A stretch of DNA of 64,000 nucleotides, from contig JAFEKR010000003.1 of NCBI GenBank assembly GCA_019022495.1, positions 1,054,001 through 1,118,000 on the forward strand, written 5' to 3'. Source of the DNA: Epichloe hybrida. Lineage: Eukaryota; Ascomycota; Sordariomycetes; Hypocreales; Clavicipitaceae. Below are positions 1 to 13,869 of this stretch, in pieces. Both the position numbers and the translations under genes were made by a program. Numbering within the stretch: the stretch's first letter is position 1; each line of letters opens with the position of its first letter. The notes below the pieces were generated by a model. That model saw nothing but the letters and a program-made list of their open reading frames with translations. It was not told the origin of the DNA and made no database searches.

Positions 1-3000
1 TTATCCCCCCCCCCCTCTCTCTATAAGTATAAAAAAGAGCTCTCCCCCCCTTAGGTCCTAGTTTTTTTTTTCTCTTTATATTAAACTTCCTATAGGTTTT
101 TCTTTTCTTTCTAGCTATTTAAGGCTATCCTAGGCTAGGGTTAGGTTATTTACTAATATTTACTATAGATTTAGACTAAATCTAGTATAATAATACTAAA
201 TACTATAAGTACTTTAGTATTACTACTTATCTAGCTTTAATTTACCTAGGAATCCTATAAGTATAAGGACTTCCTAAGGAAGTCTATAACTAAGAAGTAA
301 TATATATAGGTTATAAAGAAGGGTTTATCTATAAGTTATATTTACTTTTACTCTAGGCCTAGTTTACTACTAATTTACTTTAGCTTAGTAAACTAAGAGA
401 AATCTAATATATTTCCTATAAATCTTATTTAGTTTAGGACCTTAAGTATTAGTACTATCTTATTATTAGTAAGTTAGTCTTACTTTAGCTTAGTAATAAG
501 GCTAACTTACTAAATAAAGGTAGCTACTAATATATATTTTAACTATTAGGTTTAGAACTATTAATACTACTAGGTAATAATTACCCTTACTTTAGCTTAG
601 TTCTATATTTAATTTACTATTTAGCTAAATTTATCTAGTAATTAAAATAAGTACTAGTAATTAGTTAAGACCTAGGCTTTTATAGCTAATAAGGGTATAG
701 TAAGTTTACTTTAGCTTAGTAATAAGTTTATTCTAGCTTTAATATCTTCCTTAATAAACCTTAGAAGGCTTTTAAGACTAGGTTAAGAAGCTTTATACTA
801 GTAATTAAGTAAAGAAAAAATAAAGTACCTTAGTAGTAAGCCTAGACTAAGCTAGTTTCTTTAAGGAATAATATACTAAGCTTATCTTTTAGCTTATATA
901 CCTTAATATATATATAGTAAAGATAAACTATCTCTTACTTACTATTATACCTATAAAAAGTTATAACTAGGTAGGTATAGGTATAATTTCTATTTTAGAG
1001 AAAGAATAAGGTAGTAGCTTAATTTTAGTTTAAAGTAAGGGTAGTAGTAAGCTAGTAAGACTTATAATACCTAGAGTTTATAGTTAAAATTAATCTAATA
1101 ATAGTTCTAGACTTAAGTGCTCTTTATTATAATTATAAATTATAAAATTAGTCCCTTCCCTAGCTTACCTCTATACTTATATTATTTATTTTATTCCTTA
1201 TACTAGATTTATAATTAGAAGGTTTTCTATCTATTAATAGAGTTAGCCTAGGTCTAGTAGTATTCTAAGCTATCTTATAGCTAGCTCTTATACTAATAAG
1301 TAATATTAGAGTTATCTTATACTAAGGAACTATTTAGCTTAATATTTTACTCTTTAGGGTTTATTTAGGGCTAGCCTTACCTCCTATATATTAGTAAGCT
1401 ATTATTACTAAGGTTACCTATAGTTATACTTACTATAATTAACTAGTATATAGTATTAGTTTTCTATAGCTTAACTATAGCTATATAGGGGTAAAATTAC
1501 TTTAGAAACCTTTCTTTAAAATAGGAACTTATTTAAGCTTATCTTTCCTATATATAGTTAGATAATTATTAAAGAGATATACTTATTTATATTAGTATAA
1601 AATTCCTAGATTTCCTTTAGGTTATAGGAGAGTACTTAGTCTTTAGTTAGTTCTCTAATATATTTACTCTAGGCTAGCCTCTTCTTATTATACTAGTTTT
1701 CCTAATATTTTTTTAATTCCTTATCTAGGTTTATATCTAGCTTATTATTAATAAGTAAGGGTTTTCTTTTATAGTATAGTACTATTATAACTAAGTTAGC
1801 CATAGCTTAAATTATCCTTACTATCTCACTATTAATAATTTTATCTTTAAACCTTTACTTTATCTTATTTAAGTAAAGGTTAAGGGGGGGGATATAGGTC
1901 TTAACCTCTAGTTATATAATAAGTATAGCCTTAAATACCCTTATAATAATCTAGAGGTAAGCTAATTAATTTACTATAAAGCTTTTTATTACTTCTCTTA
2001 GCTTTTTTTCTTTCTTAGTAAGGGTATAGTAAGCGCTTACTTTATAAGTAAGAATAAGCTAGACTACTTATATATATAGAAGTCTAGTATTTCTAAAGCT
2101 ATATCCCTAAGCTAATACTACTAGCTTAGAGAGTATAAGTTACTACTAAGCTAACTTATCCTTAAGGATATTTCTATAGGTATTTTAGTTAAGTTTTTTA
2201 TTAACTTATACTCCTAGGAATTTATATAATTTTATAGGTATTATCTCCTTTACTCTAAGTTAGACTTTAGCTTAGGGAGGTTTATAAGACTTACTAAAGT
2301 ATATAAGTTTAGTTTTAGCTAGGTTAAACTTAACTCTTACTTACTTTACTTATTCCTTATAGATTTTTTATATAGCTTTAAGTTTTTTTTAGGTTTATAC
2401 TATATTCTTACTAAAGGCTACTATATTTATATTATTTATAAATCCTATAGCTACTATACCTAGAATAGCTTAAAGGTAAATATAAAGCTTTATTAAGTAA
2501 AGTAAGAAAAGAATTAAGGAGAGAAATAAACCTTATAAAATACTAGCCTTAATTATAAATAGTTTAGAGAGTTCTTTATTAAAGCTAAGCTAGCTTATTT
2601 TATCTATAAGAAAGCTTTATATTACTATTATTAGCTATTATAAGACTTTTATCTTTATAAGTAAGTATATTAAGTATAAGTAACTAACTTTATTAAATAC
2701 TAAAGATATATTTATTTATACTAGTAAGGTAATACTACCCTTTCCTTAGGCCTTCCTAATATATTTAATAAGAACTCTTATTATAGTTTTTATTAATTTA
2801 TTTATCCTATTACTTATTTAAAGTTTAAGAAGTAGCCTCTTTACCTTAGTAAAGGCTATAAGTTACTTTACTATTATTACTTTTATAATCTTTCTTATTA
2901 TATTAAGTAGTAAGATTAGTCTTTATATATTAGCTCTTTTTATTTCCTTAGTAGTTTTACTAGGTTTCCTAATTATTACTACCCTTATAATTTAAAAGTA

Positions 3001-4032
3001 AGCTAGGAAGTATTTTATTTCTAGGACTATATTTAGGAGCCTAGCTATTATATCTTTAGCTAGGTTATTATAGGCTTTAATAAGGCCTACTAGGAGTTTA
3101 TTATCTCCTAGTGCCTTCTAGCTAGCTATATTTACTAGGATATTATTAATTTTCTCTTACCTAAATTATTTTTTATTTAGTAATAGTATATTTTCTAGCT
3201 TTAGGAAGGAGAGATCTAGTATATATAACAGGTTTACTATTAGCTTAGGGAAGAATCTTTATACTAGTATACTAGCTTTATTATTATATATAGTAGCTAG
3301 GTTAGGGTTATTTTTACTTCTTTTTAGCTTAGGGAGTCTAGGGAGCTCTAAGGGGGCCTAGCTTTAAAGTTAGGCTTATCTCTTAAGCCTTTAAACCCCC
3401 CTATCTTTTTCCTATATATTAGCCTTTTATAATATATCCCTTTATATATTTCTTTTCTCTTCCCTTATAATATATTCTTAGTCCTTATTTACCTTAGTAT
3501 AGGCTTACTAGTTTATATTAGTTCTTTAATATCTTTATTATCTCTTAGCTTACCTTACTTTACTAACTTACTCTTAGGCTTTCCTTAACTACTATACCTT
3601 TAGGCTAAGAAGTCCCTAGGCTTTCTTTAGGACTACCTTATTTATAATCTATTATAAGCTTATAATAAGCTATATTATATAGTTATTTATTCTCTCTTTA
3701 TTATATAGGTTTAGCGTGTTTTTAGGCTAGAGTCTAATTATAGCCTTTGCCTTTATATATGGTTAGTTTATAGCTCCCTATATATATCTAAGGACCTAGG
3801 GGATAGCTTCCTACTATTTATTAAAAATACTAATTAGTTATAGGATATAGTTAGATTTAGGGATATCTTTAGTGCCTTTATAGTACACTCTAATATTTAG
3901 CATAGCCTATACTAGATTAATAATACTATCTTTATTATCTTTATATTATCTTATAGGTTTACCCTAGGGTATAATAAGTCTAAGCCTTTACTAGTCTATA
4001 AACTCTAGTAGTTTATTTACTTTATTAGTTTT
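1..4032 (-). mobile_element. LINE-A, segment 1: 3' half of a Tad1-like non-LTR retrotransposon (RIP-degraded)
   Basis: This block is the reverse complement of LINE-B positions about 48,756-52,793: the same C-rich/G-rich tract near the 3' end, the same 3'UTR, and the same RT region line up throughout. It therefore carries the end of the AP-endonuclease domain, the reverse transcriptase and most of the 3'UTR on the minus strand. The 3' end lies outside the window. CA/TG dinucleotides are almost absent and TAG/TAA stops interrupt every frame, as expected from heavy RIP. The element stops abruptly at 4032 where G1 begins. About 128 bp of LINE sequence (LINE-B 48,628-48,755) is missing between this piece and the next one at 17,238. 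Confidence 0.85.
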
Positions 4033-4899
4033 TGTTACGTAGCGAAACTGCTCAGCCACTAACAAGAAGGATAAGAACGAGTTTAGCATCATAGGTAGAG
4101 GAATTAACTTACTTCTAACATCTAAACCTGCCCCTAAGAGTAGCTTTTATAAGTAAACTTAGCATGACTTATGAACCTACGAATCCGTTAGCCCCTCTAA
4201 TAGATTCGACCTAATAACATGCAAAGCTAGCACATAACAAGTGGTAGTAATTAGAGATTCTTTTATTACGCATCTCCGGTAACCTAGATATAATACCTAT
4301 ATGTCTAAAACCAATCGTTTATAGCGTTAATACGGAGAACTAAACACTTTTAACACTTTCCTAGTTACTAAGAGCGAATTACGCCTTGTTTATTAGTTCT
4401 AGACTTTTAATAACGCAAATCCGGATTTTAAACATCAAAAACAAAAACTTATTAGGATTAGTAATTAGAAGGACTTATACAAACTTACACACTACGAATT
4501 CAATAACGGAATTATAAGGAGATAAGAACAGCTAATATCTTAGAAGCCACCTATCCACTAGAATCTAATTAATACGCAAACTATACGTATTATTTAGAAT
4601 TAAGTTAGGAACTATATCTCTAAGGCTAAATCTAAAGGATTCCTTAATAATTCTACTAAATTAGAAGGAAGTGAAGCTTTAGGGTAATAATCCAAAAGCA
4701 TTACTAGTATTACTAATAGTAACACCATAACTAGAACCAAAAGGAGCATAGAGATAGGCAAAATTAATAAAGGAAAGGGGATCACAAACTACCCTAAAAA
4801 CAACACCACTAGTCCAAGCATAATAAAGATAGGTAAAATCAATAAAGGAAAGGGGATTACAAACTACCCTAAAAACAACACCACTAAACTAAGTATAAA

Positions 4900-6450
4900 A
4901 CCCCCTAGCCCTCTAACTAAGCCAAATCCATAGGATTTATAGCTAGAACCTTTAGGAAACGTATTAGAACTAGGAGAAACACACGCTAGGGCAAATAAAT
5001 ATAACACCACATAGCTATTACAAGGAATAATAGAGTAGCAACAGGCTATGTAATAAGCTATATTAAGCTAGGTGGTAAATAGAATAAACTATCTAGCGTT
5101 AAGATTAACATCTAAAATCAGAGGTTCGTAAAGTGCTACTACCTTAGTAGGTTTAACACTATTAGCGTAGAATCCTACGCAGAGGATAGTATATTTACTA
5201 AGTAACTAGGGTTAATATAATAGTTACTTAAATACTTAGTCCAGACTAGCAGCGCAACTAATAATACTACTATACTAGCTAGGAATCTAATAGTAGTAGT
5301 TAAATCTATATAATCCGCCGCAGCTAACCCTATATTAACTAGACTAGGGATAGCACATTAATCCCAGTTATTAAGGAAGAGCGAATCTAGCGTTAGATTA
5401 AGACTAGTACAATTAACAAACAGAGGCAACGGAACAAAATGCGGATTTAACATAGAAAATCACGGATATAGGACATTTCAAGCCTCATAACAAACTAGAA
5501 GAAGCTAGTACTAACCTTATTACTTACAATAGGAAACAGACTATCTTTTATAATATTAAATTATAGGTCTAGGCTATTAAAGACTACTTGCATTATGCTA
5601 ACCCTAGCTAATAAGATATTATCTAAAAGAAAATCTAGACGCTATTCCAAGAAGACGTAATAGTATAGTACAGATAACATCTCAATGCAAATAAACGAGC
5701 CACTATATTTAACAATATATTATTAGTATTCACCGCGGTACGGAAGGAATTTAGTATTTAAGTATAGGATATAATAGCGTAGCTTAATAAGGCGGAGTAC
5801 ACTAAAGAAAATATCCTTAATAAGATATCTTTTCGTAAATTTACATTAAAAATTTTCTAATATACAAGAGCTAATAGCAAAATAACTAACTATTAGCTCC
5901 TAACATGTTTACGCCTTAAGCTTTATCTAGGATTATAATAGATATGTCTAATGCTAACTCATAAGGATATAAGATTAGCATATGTTACTATAGTGGATAA
6001 TAAGAGACGTAACCTACATAATCACTTATATAGTAAAGGATAAGGAAAAGGCAAAAAGAGTAAAGGAAAGCTTAAAGTCTAATAGATAAATCTAATAGTA
6101 AGTCAGAAGATAATAAAAATGAGATATAAGCTAACTAGAATAGGCTAATAAATACGCGATTCTAGCCTAGAAATTTATAATACTAATAGGATAATAGGAA
6201 CTAGTAAGGATCCTTAGGATTTTTCTAACCTAGGCTATATTAGCGAAATTAACTTACTAAAGGGCAAAACCAAAGGCCTTAGTAGAATAAAACTTAAGAG
6301 AATTAAGGGGAGTAACCTAGTTTTAACTAAAGCTAGCAAGAAAGGGCATAAGATTAACTAGAAGAATAATATTCTTAAAGCCAAGGACCTTTAGGCACTA
6401 GAGGCTAATAGCAACCTAGGTATTATTAACGCTAGGAAAAACCGCTTACT
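4900..6450 (+). pseudogene. G1 gag-like frame, RIP-inactivated
   Basis: One frame (codon phase of position 5,684) reads as a diverged Gypsy capsid/nucleocapsid protein, with RIP-type stops and a basic C-terminal part near 6,050-6,400. That part ends in a Lys/Gly/His-containing stretch near 6,335 that may be the remnant of a CCHC knuckle, but its cysteines are not preserved. The downstream pol frame is in a different phase and takes over near 6,440, so the original element probably used a gag/pol frameshift or overlap. The start is not determined. The assignment rests mostly on position ahead of a clear Gypsy protease. Confidence 0.45.
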
Positions 6451-9400
6451 AAGGAAAAGGAGTATGCCTATATTGTGGTATATAATGATGATTTTAACGC
6501 ATAATAGTATAAAACCTATCTCTAGGAATGCGGTTACTATATAGCTAAGGAAGGAGAGGTCTCTAATAAGGAGAATAATAAATCTAAAATATAGGAATCT
6601 AACTTTATTAAAACTTATTTTATAGAAAATAGTAGTAAAGAAGCGGATATAGTAATTACTAAAACAGAAGTAGTTAAACTAAAATAACTTACGCCTAGAT
6701 AAGTGATTAAAGCCATTGTAAGACCTTAGGAGGTTAAATATAATAAGAAGAGAGCAAATACATATTTGAAAATTCCTCTAAAATTCAATAATAAAGGTAA
6801 GAATTATTAAATCTGCCTTAATACTAGGATATCGTTAATATTAGCGGATAAGGCGTAGTTATAGCAAAACAGGTTAAATATGAAATAGAGAACACAGGAA
6901 CCAAAGCTAGTATCTAGAGTGTAATCTTCCTTTTTTATTACTAAAATAGCTACATTTGATTTTTATCTCCTAGGAGTAGTGTGTGAAATAGAAATCACTA
7001 GATATTTCATAGTTATAGCAGATATAATACTAAATCTAGGCCCTAAACTACTACTTAGAACAAACTTTCTCTATAAGTACAAAGCGAAAATCGATTTTAT
7101 ACGTCCTAGAGTAGTTTTTAGGTTAGTTTATAACATAATAGTGGAAGCAGAAATATTCTAACTAATAAGCAAAGTTCTGCACTAACGGGTTATTGTAGCT
7201 TATATAGTAATAATTCTACTAAAGACATAGTTAACTATAGCAGTTAGTTAGAAGGAGGTATAGGAGAACCAAGAGATAAGCGTGTACTACGCATAATTAT
7301 ATTCGAAGTTTTTTCCTAATATATTAATCGCTAGATCCGGCTAGAAACAGATGGTGGCATATAACCTAATAGACAAAACTATTACTATTAGCAAACATTA
7401 GAAGGTTACATGTCTAGTAGCAGCAAGCAAGGTTAACGCTAATTATTTAGTTAATAATCCTTTTGTATATTATGCCTATTTTAGCAAGGATATTACAGAG
7501 ACTATAGGAGAAGAGAATAAGAAGGAGAATAAGTTAGATAAAGGAAATAATAAGTTTAATCTAAAAAAGGTTAACATAAGAGTACTATCTTACGGAATCT
7601 TATGCCTAGAGAAGATCCTATATATTATTAATCACTTTAGAGTACGAGTTACTAATATCAACTAGGGCGTAGTAAGTAAGTTTATTAAATTAACAGACAA
7701 ATACAACGTTTATTAAGACAGAGGCATTATGCCTATGCCTAAGGACTAGAAAATAAGAATTAACCTTGTTAAGGGATAGTAATATTAAATAAGGCTAATT
7801 AGACCTTACTAATTAGGGGGCTAGGATATAAGCAAACTTAACAAAGTACATAACGAATTACACTTAAAGGGTAAGATATTATATTTGGATAAACTAGCGG
7901 CCATAGCGTGCCTAGCGTTCATAGTGTGGCGCAAAACTAGCTAGGAAAAGAAAGGAAGGGTGGTAATTAATATAAGGCTGCTTAATAACATAGTGATGCT
8001 AGATATATACCCTTTACTAGACTAAAGTGACATTATAAACAACACATATGGCAAGAAGGTTTTCTCACTTTTTAATAAAACAGGATTTTTCTATTAGTTG
8101 CTAATTAGGAGGGACTATTAAGCCTGCATGGTAGTCATATTAAATCAAGGCCTTGAGGCGTCAAATGTGGCACTAATAGGATTTAAAAATTCCCCTGCTT
8201 TTGCCTAAAGGTTCATAGACTAACTTTTCCAAAAGTATAAGCATTTTATTCAAGTTTATATTAATAATATTATCGTTTTTTTAGATAACATTGAGGATCA
8301 TTTGAATTATCTTAGTATTATGCTTAAGATTCTCAAAGAAAACAGGATAATAATTATAGCAAAGAAATTATTCATTGGCTACCCCGCCATCCAGTTGCTA
8401 GGTTTCGTTGTTAATGGTAATGGAATTACTAATACTAATAATAGACTTAAAGCATTTCAAAAAATGATTTTCCTAAGCGATCTATTAAGCCTTAAAACCT
8501 TTATTAGGATGGCTAGATTCCTTTATAATAGGATCCTATGGTTTAATATATAAATTTAACTGTTACAGGAGCAAAAGACTATGCTATTAAGAGAGTTCTA
8601 TGAAAAGGATAAGAAAATCACTAGTATTTTGAAACTAGTATAGAAATAAAAGACGTAATAGAAGACGTTTTTGCTAATAGTAAATAAGAAAAAGGCTTTT
8701 AAAGATATTAAAGCGTTCCTAAGTAAGAAATAGATATTATAGTACTATAACCTAAAGAAACCGCTTTTCCTTAAAATTAATGCATATAAGGAAGGATTTA
8801 GCCTATATACCTTTTAATTACAAGATAAATAGGATAGTCAAAGCATCCCTAGGAAAGACATTAAGAATAACGGGATTTAGCTAATCTTATTCCTCTCTAA
8901 GGCAATATTACGTGCTAAGAAACGGTATAGTTTAACAAAAGCAAAGATAGCTATAATCACATAGAGCGTTAGGAAACTCTAAAAAATAGTTTAATCTAAT
9001 AGTGTAGTAGTTAATATATTAACTAACTATTCTCTAGCTAAGGGCATTATTAAACACACCTTACTATTAATAATAGATCTAGATAAGGCTAATCTAAAAC
9101 TAGCAAAAGTTGCGAATTATTTGTTATAATTTAATCTTAGGGTAATGCATATGCTAGGAACGTTAAATGTTATCCTAGATGCGCTTTCTAGGCTACTAGT
9201 GGAGGTAACCTATAGAGAGATAGCGTAGAAAAGTTAATATAACGAATTAGAGGCAAGTGCGCATTTCGTAAGTAAGGAATATATTGTGATAGTAATTATA
9301 GATAATAAACTTAAGGCTAGAATTATATTAGGATACTAGCTAGACCAAAAATTCAGCTAAATTATCTTAGCTATAAAAGCCTATTAGGAAAGGTAAGCAG

Positions 9401-10872
9401 TAAGGAATGCTAGAGTTAAACTAAGAATTCCTTTATATAGATAGGATTTACGCGAAGATAGTCTGCTATACTACTATAGCAGGGATGGATTTTTCTAGCT
9501 TTATATTCCAACAACTAAGGTTAAATCTATCTTATATCTAGTACATGATAACCGACACTATTTCAGAATCACTAGAATAGTAGCAGAGTTATAATTAGTC
9601 TGTTTTCCACGCATAAGCTAGTAAATTCGTAAGTACATTACCTATTATATAGTGTGTTAGGAAAACGCTATTAATTAGTCAAAACCGCCTAGGGAGTTAC
9701 GACTATTATAGTTAAAGCTAATACCTTTTTATATAATTTTACTTAATTTTATAATAGATATGCTAGAAGTATTAGCCACAAACACTATATAGCAAATAGA
9801 GGGGTATACCACATATAATTCACTATGCCTAGTGAATTGTCTATTTAGTAAGAGAACTTTTCTAATACTAGGGCATATTATATATCTAGCGGAAATTTAA
9901 GCGGAACTACTTCTCCGCGCCTTATATATTATAGACTAGGGATTACTAAGATAAATTATTAGTAATAAAGACCTAAAGTTTATATCTGACATATAGAGGG
10001 AGATATTTAGGTATGTAAGAGTTAAACTCCTTATAGGCATGGTATATTACCCTTAGATAAATAGAACTATAGAAAGGAAAAATTAGATAGTAATAATTAT
10101 AATATAATATTATATAGTAACGGACCTAGATACAACATAGATATTATTACTACTAGCACTATAGTATTAGCTAAATAATACTATAGCTATAGGCATAGGG
10201 CAGGCTCCTAATAAGCTACTATACGGTTTCCGTCCGCTAAGTATTATTAATTTACTCTCTCTAAATAATATAACTAACACTAGATCTAACGCAAATAACA
10301 TTACGGTACTACGAAAATTATACTAGCACAAGGCTTAATTAGCGATTATAATAGTAGCTGCGCTTACTAAAATTCAATATAATAATCGCCATAAACTAGT
10401 CGATATTAATAAAGGAGACATAGTATATCTATAACTATACAAGGGATATGAATTACCTAGTAAACCAAAGAAGAAATAGTCCCTATAAAGGGTAGGGCTA
10501 TATAAGGTATTAGAAAAAGTGAATCCCTTGGTATATTAATTAGATTTCCCTCTAAATTCGCGTGTATATCTAGTTGTATTAGCTATGTAGATTTAGAAGC
10601 TAGCCTAAGGAAAAGACCTATTTAAGAGAGAAGAGGCAGCTCCTTTGCTAATTGCGTTTAATAATTCGCAGGAAGCGAACCATTAGGAAATTAAGAGAAT
10701 TTATAGCTATTAGATTAAGATTTTTAAGTAAACTAAAACATTAAGAATTAAATTCCTTATTAGATAGAAGGGCTACGCTACTAAGGATAACTAATAGATT
10801 ATAGAAGATAAAATAAGGATTAATATAGCAGAGATAGTAGAGGATTATCTTAAGAAGAACCTAATTAATTAA
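6440..10872 (+). pseudogene. G1 pol: protease, reverse transcriptase, RNase H, integrase, chromodomain (RIP-inactivated)
   Basis: A single phase (6,481; 6,979; 8,302; 7,960; stop at 10,870-10,872) is kept for 4.4 kb with only RIP-type stops. The retropepsin-like part is at 6,760-7,160; its catalytic Asp-Thr-Gly reads Asn-Thr-Arg. The RT is at about 7,950-8,560, including NVALIGFKNSPAFAQRFID, and the catalytic YxDD reads YINN at 8,257-8,268. The integrase core is at about 9,720-10,250, with SNKDLKF where SDRD is expected and ERKNQ keeping the Glu. A C-terminal chromodomain follows at about 10,690-10,865 (FLIRQKGYATKDNQ, close to the usual FLIRWKGY). This arrangement is that of fungal chromoviruses of the Skippy/Tf-like kind. 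In the living element the chromodomain would bind methylated histone H3. Confidence 0.8.
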
Positions 10873-11402
10873 GCAAGGGAGTATATAAAGAAAGGCCTTA
10901 AACCTCCTACGGAATAATAATATTAGAGAAAAGGTATAATAATAAGGGGCAAATTTAAGGTATTAGCATGGAATTATCACATCCTCTTATATATATTATT
11001 TATTGCGTTAGCTAAGGGTAACCTACTTAACCTACATCCTATAATATCTTATAATACCTTTACATTCCTAGTGTAGCTAGATCCAGTGCGCGCGCACGTA
11101 ATTTTATTTAACATTAATATTTCCTATTACCTTATAAAGCTATTTAATAACTACGTAGTCATATTTTCTTAACTCTCGTATTCTTTATACCTTATAATAA
11201 CCCCTAATACTTATATAAACTTAGCGTAGTTAGATTTAGTACCTACATAGTTACATTCTTTAAATCATTATATTTTCTATATTTTATAATAACCCTAATA
11301 CCTACGTAAACTTAGCGCAGTAGGATTTAGCATAAGCGTATATAATCTTATAAAGCTTTCTTTTGCTATATAGCTAAGGTACACGAATTTAGCAATATAA
11401 GA
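10873..11402. other. Non-coding spacer between G1 pol and the downstream frame
   Basis: No frame stays open here. A direct repeat of roughly 50 bp occurs twice about 110 bp apart (near 11,200 and 11,290; both contain TTATAATAACC and an AAACTTAGCG core). A GCGCGCGC tract lies at about 11,088. The spacer could contain an old LTR or a promoter for the next frame, but no partner repeat was found in the 5' part of G1. Confidence 0.4.
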
Positions 11403-13865
11403 AAAACAAAGTTTCGTAAGCTATTAGAAGTAGAAAAGCATTATCTAGAGAAGATAAAGAAGTATAATAGTTATAAGAGGTTTTACATAATATATAGAAA
11501 CACTCCCTCTAAGCTTAAATACAAAGCTTACGTAATTAATTATAACTCACGCTATTACCTAGGTAGAAGACTAGACTTTATTCTATTTAATAATAAGTTA
11601 GACATACACAACCAAACAATTTACAAGCAAATACATATAGTGCACCTATATATTTAGTGCTTAGCTTTAATACGCTAAAATTAAATAGTTAGAGAATTAG
11701 TATATATAGATTTAGTATAATACTTAGTTATTTCCTATAAAGAAAAGGTAGTATATAAATAATAGGTAAATAACCTTCTACGCAAATTAGGCATAGTAGT
11801 TGTTTTTAAAGGACTAAAGCAGTTACGCTATGCGTTAAAGTTAGTACTAGAATTTCACTAATTTTAAGAGTTTACAAATCTACTAAAGCAAATTACGATT
11901 TTACGCTAATAATAGTATCTAGCAGGCTTAATAATAGTATAAGACAAATTAAACAAGCTATCATAGGTAGCTACAAGTAGCATAGAAGATATTAAAGCTA
12001 TTATTACTACTATTAAAAAGGTAGCTAGAACAAAGCCCCTATTATAAGATATAGATAGAAAAAATAATAGCAGCGAAGATTACCTAGCTATAGCGCTAGA
12101 TTTAGAGGTAAAAAGACAAGAAAGTAATTAGGCATTATAGCAACTACTAGAAAACAATTAGAAACAAATTTAGAAATAAGCATAGTAGGCTCTAAGTAAA
12201 GTAGCTTAAAAGAGTAATAAACTTATCTATATAACTAAGAAAAATAATAGTAGTAAAGAGAAAGTTAACTACTAGGATAGTAATAAGAGTGGCAATAACA
12301 CAAAGAAAATTAACCTTACTTAATCAAGCAACAAGAACGCTAAATATAAAGTTAACGGTAATAATAACAAAGAATCTAAACCTAAAACTAGAGCTAGTAG
12401 CAATAGAGAATCTGACTTTATAGGGTCTAAGGGCAAGGAAAAAGAACTTAAGACTAAATTTAAAAACAAACTTAATAACATACCTACTAAATACCTCATC
12501 ATACTATTATAGGTGCATAAGCAAATTAGAAAACTTAATTTTTAATTACTATTCGCTAGATTTAGAAAACTAGGATCTAGATTAGAGAATCACCTACTAA
12601 TGCCAAAGATCAGATTAGCAGCATGTAAAAGAGTAATAAAGGAATTTAACGCTAAATATAAAGGAAGAGATATTAAATCAATTAACTTTAGTAGCTTTAG
12701 GCACACCACAGTAGGCCAGAAGGCAAGCGTATAGGATATTCGCTATATAATATAGGCTTATACTCACGAATTCACCTTAAACAGTGCCACTATAGTAGCT
12801 AATAGATTAAAAGTGAATTCAAGGGACGCCCACTTTACGTTATAGTAAAACGTAGTAATCTAGATCTTTACCATTTTTAACAAATAACAGGCTACTTTAA
12901 GCACACAACAGCAGGCAGCGTAATAAGTAAGGAAACTAGCGTATTAATTAACAGCAAATCTAACGGAGTGTGAAGTAACTAGATAAGTAAAGAATTAGGT
13001 AAAAACAGTAGTAGCAGCTTATTATAATAGTATTATAGTTAAACATAGCTACTAATATACCACCTATAATAGTATAGCGTTACTTCTGCCACAAGCAGAC
13101 CTACTAGCTTTAAGATTCGCAGATAAATATAGAGAGGTAAATAGCATAATCATAGGAGGACTTACTAGTATTAGAAGGACAAATCTGCTTTATATTAAGA
13201 CAAGGAGAACGTTAGTAATAATCAAATTAGCCAAATTCTAATAGAATAAAGAAAGAAACAAGGAGCATAAAATAAGCAAAATCAATAATTTAATTAATAA
13301 GATTAATAAGATGGACACCAAATTTAAAGCGGTAGAAAACCTTACAAAAGACGCAAATAAAGATATTAATAAATATAAGACTAAAGTAATAAAACTAGAG
13401 GAAGCAGTAAAGGAGAATATAATATTAATAACCAAAAAGTTCGTCTAGGTATTAGAGATACTAAAGGACTAAAAAGGAAGAATCCTAAGCTTAGAATTAG
13501 GTGAAATATTAAAGGAATTTCATAATTAGGTTATTAATCTAAAGCGTAATATAATTAATAAAAAAGAGCATAAGAAAAAGATAGCAGAGTTAGCAGCCAT
13601 AGTAATAGAACTATAGGATAGGATTAATCTTTAAGTAATATTTATTAACAAGCTCTTACTAGAGTAAAAGAAGCTTAAAGAAGATATAAAAATAGCAAAA
13701 TCAGTCACTACGAAACTAATTTTAACGGTCTTAAGTCCGGCGGAATCTAGACCATAAACACTAAAGAAAAGTGTTATAAAGCCATAGTCTATAATAGCCA
13801 CGCTAGAAATAGTAGATAAGCGCACTAAATTAGCTAGGGCATGAGTATAAAAGGACACTCTAGCG
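11403..13865 (+). pseudogene. Unrecognised ~820-codon frame downstream of G1 pol (lysine-rich, coiled-coil C-terminus), RIP-inactivated
   Basis: I do not recognise this protein. One phase (checked at 11,538, 11,817, 12,351, 12,600, 13,311 and 13,371, all multiples of three) reads through about 2.46 kb with only TAG/TAA/TGA stops of the RIP type and no frameshift. The order is: an N-terminal part with Tyr/Lys-rich sequence (11,403-11,700); a low-complexity Asn/Ser/Lys linker (12,200-12,500); a globular-looking middle (12,540-13,200); and a long heptad-like Lys/Glu/Ile/Leu region (13,240-13,700), probably coiled coil. It lies in the same strand as pol, 530 bp further on, so it may be an accessory ORF of G1. 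It could also be the gag of a second element or a captured gene. Confidence 0.55.
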
Positions 13866-13869
13866 CTAG

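Noticed and set aside
4033..4065. Similarity between the G1 start (AAACTGCTCAGCC) and the 5' end of the 782-bp retroposon (AAACTGCTTAGC)
   Set aside because: Only about 13 bases agree well and the sequences diverge at once; not enough to claim relation.
12320..13858. Minus-strand ORFs of 60-75 codons at 12,320-12,502, 13,238-13,435 and 13,631-13,858
   Set aside because: They are hydrophobic antisense shadows of the Lys-rich plus-strand frame, which is continuous over 2.4 kb.
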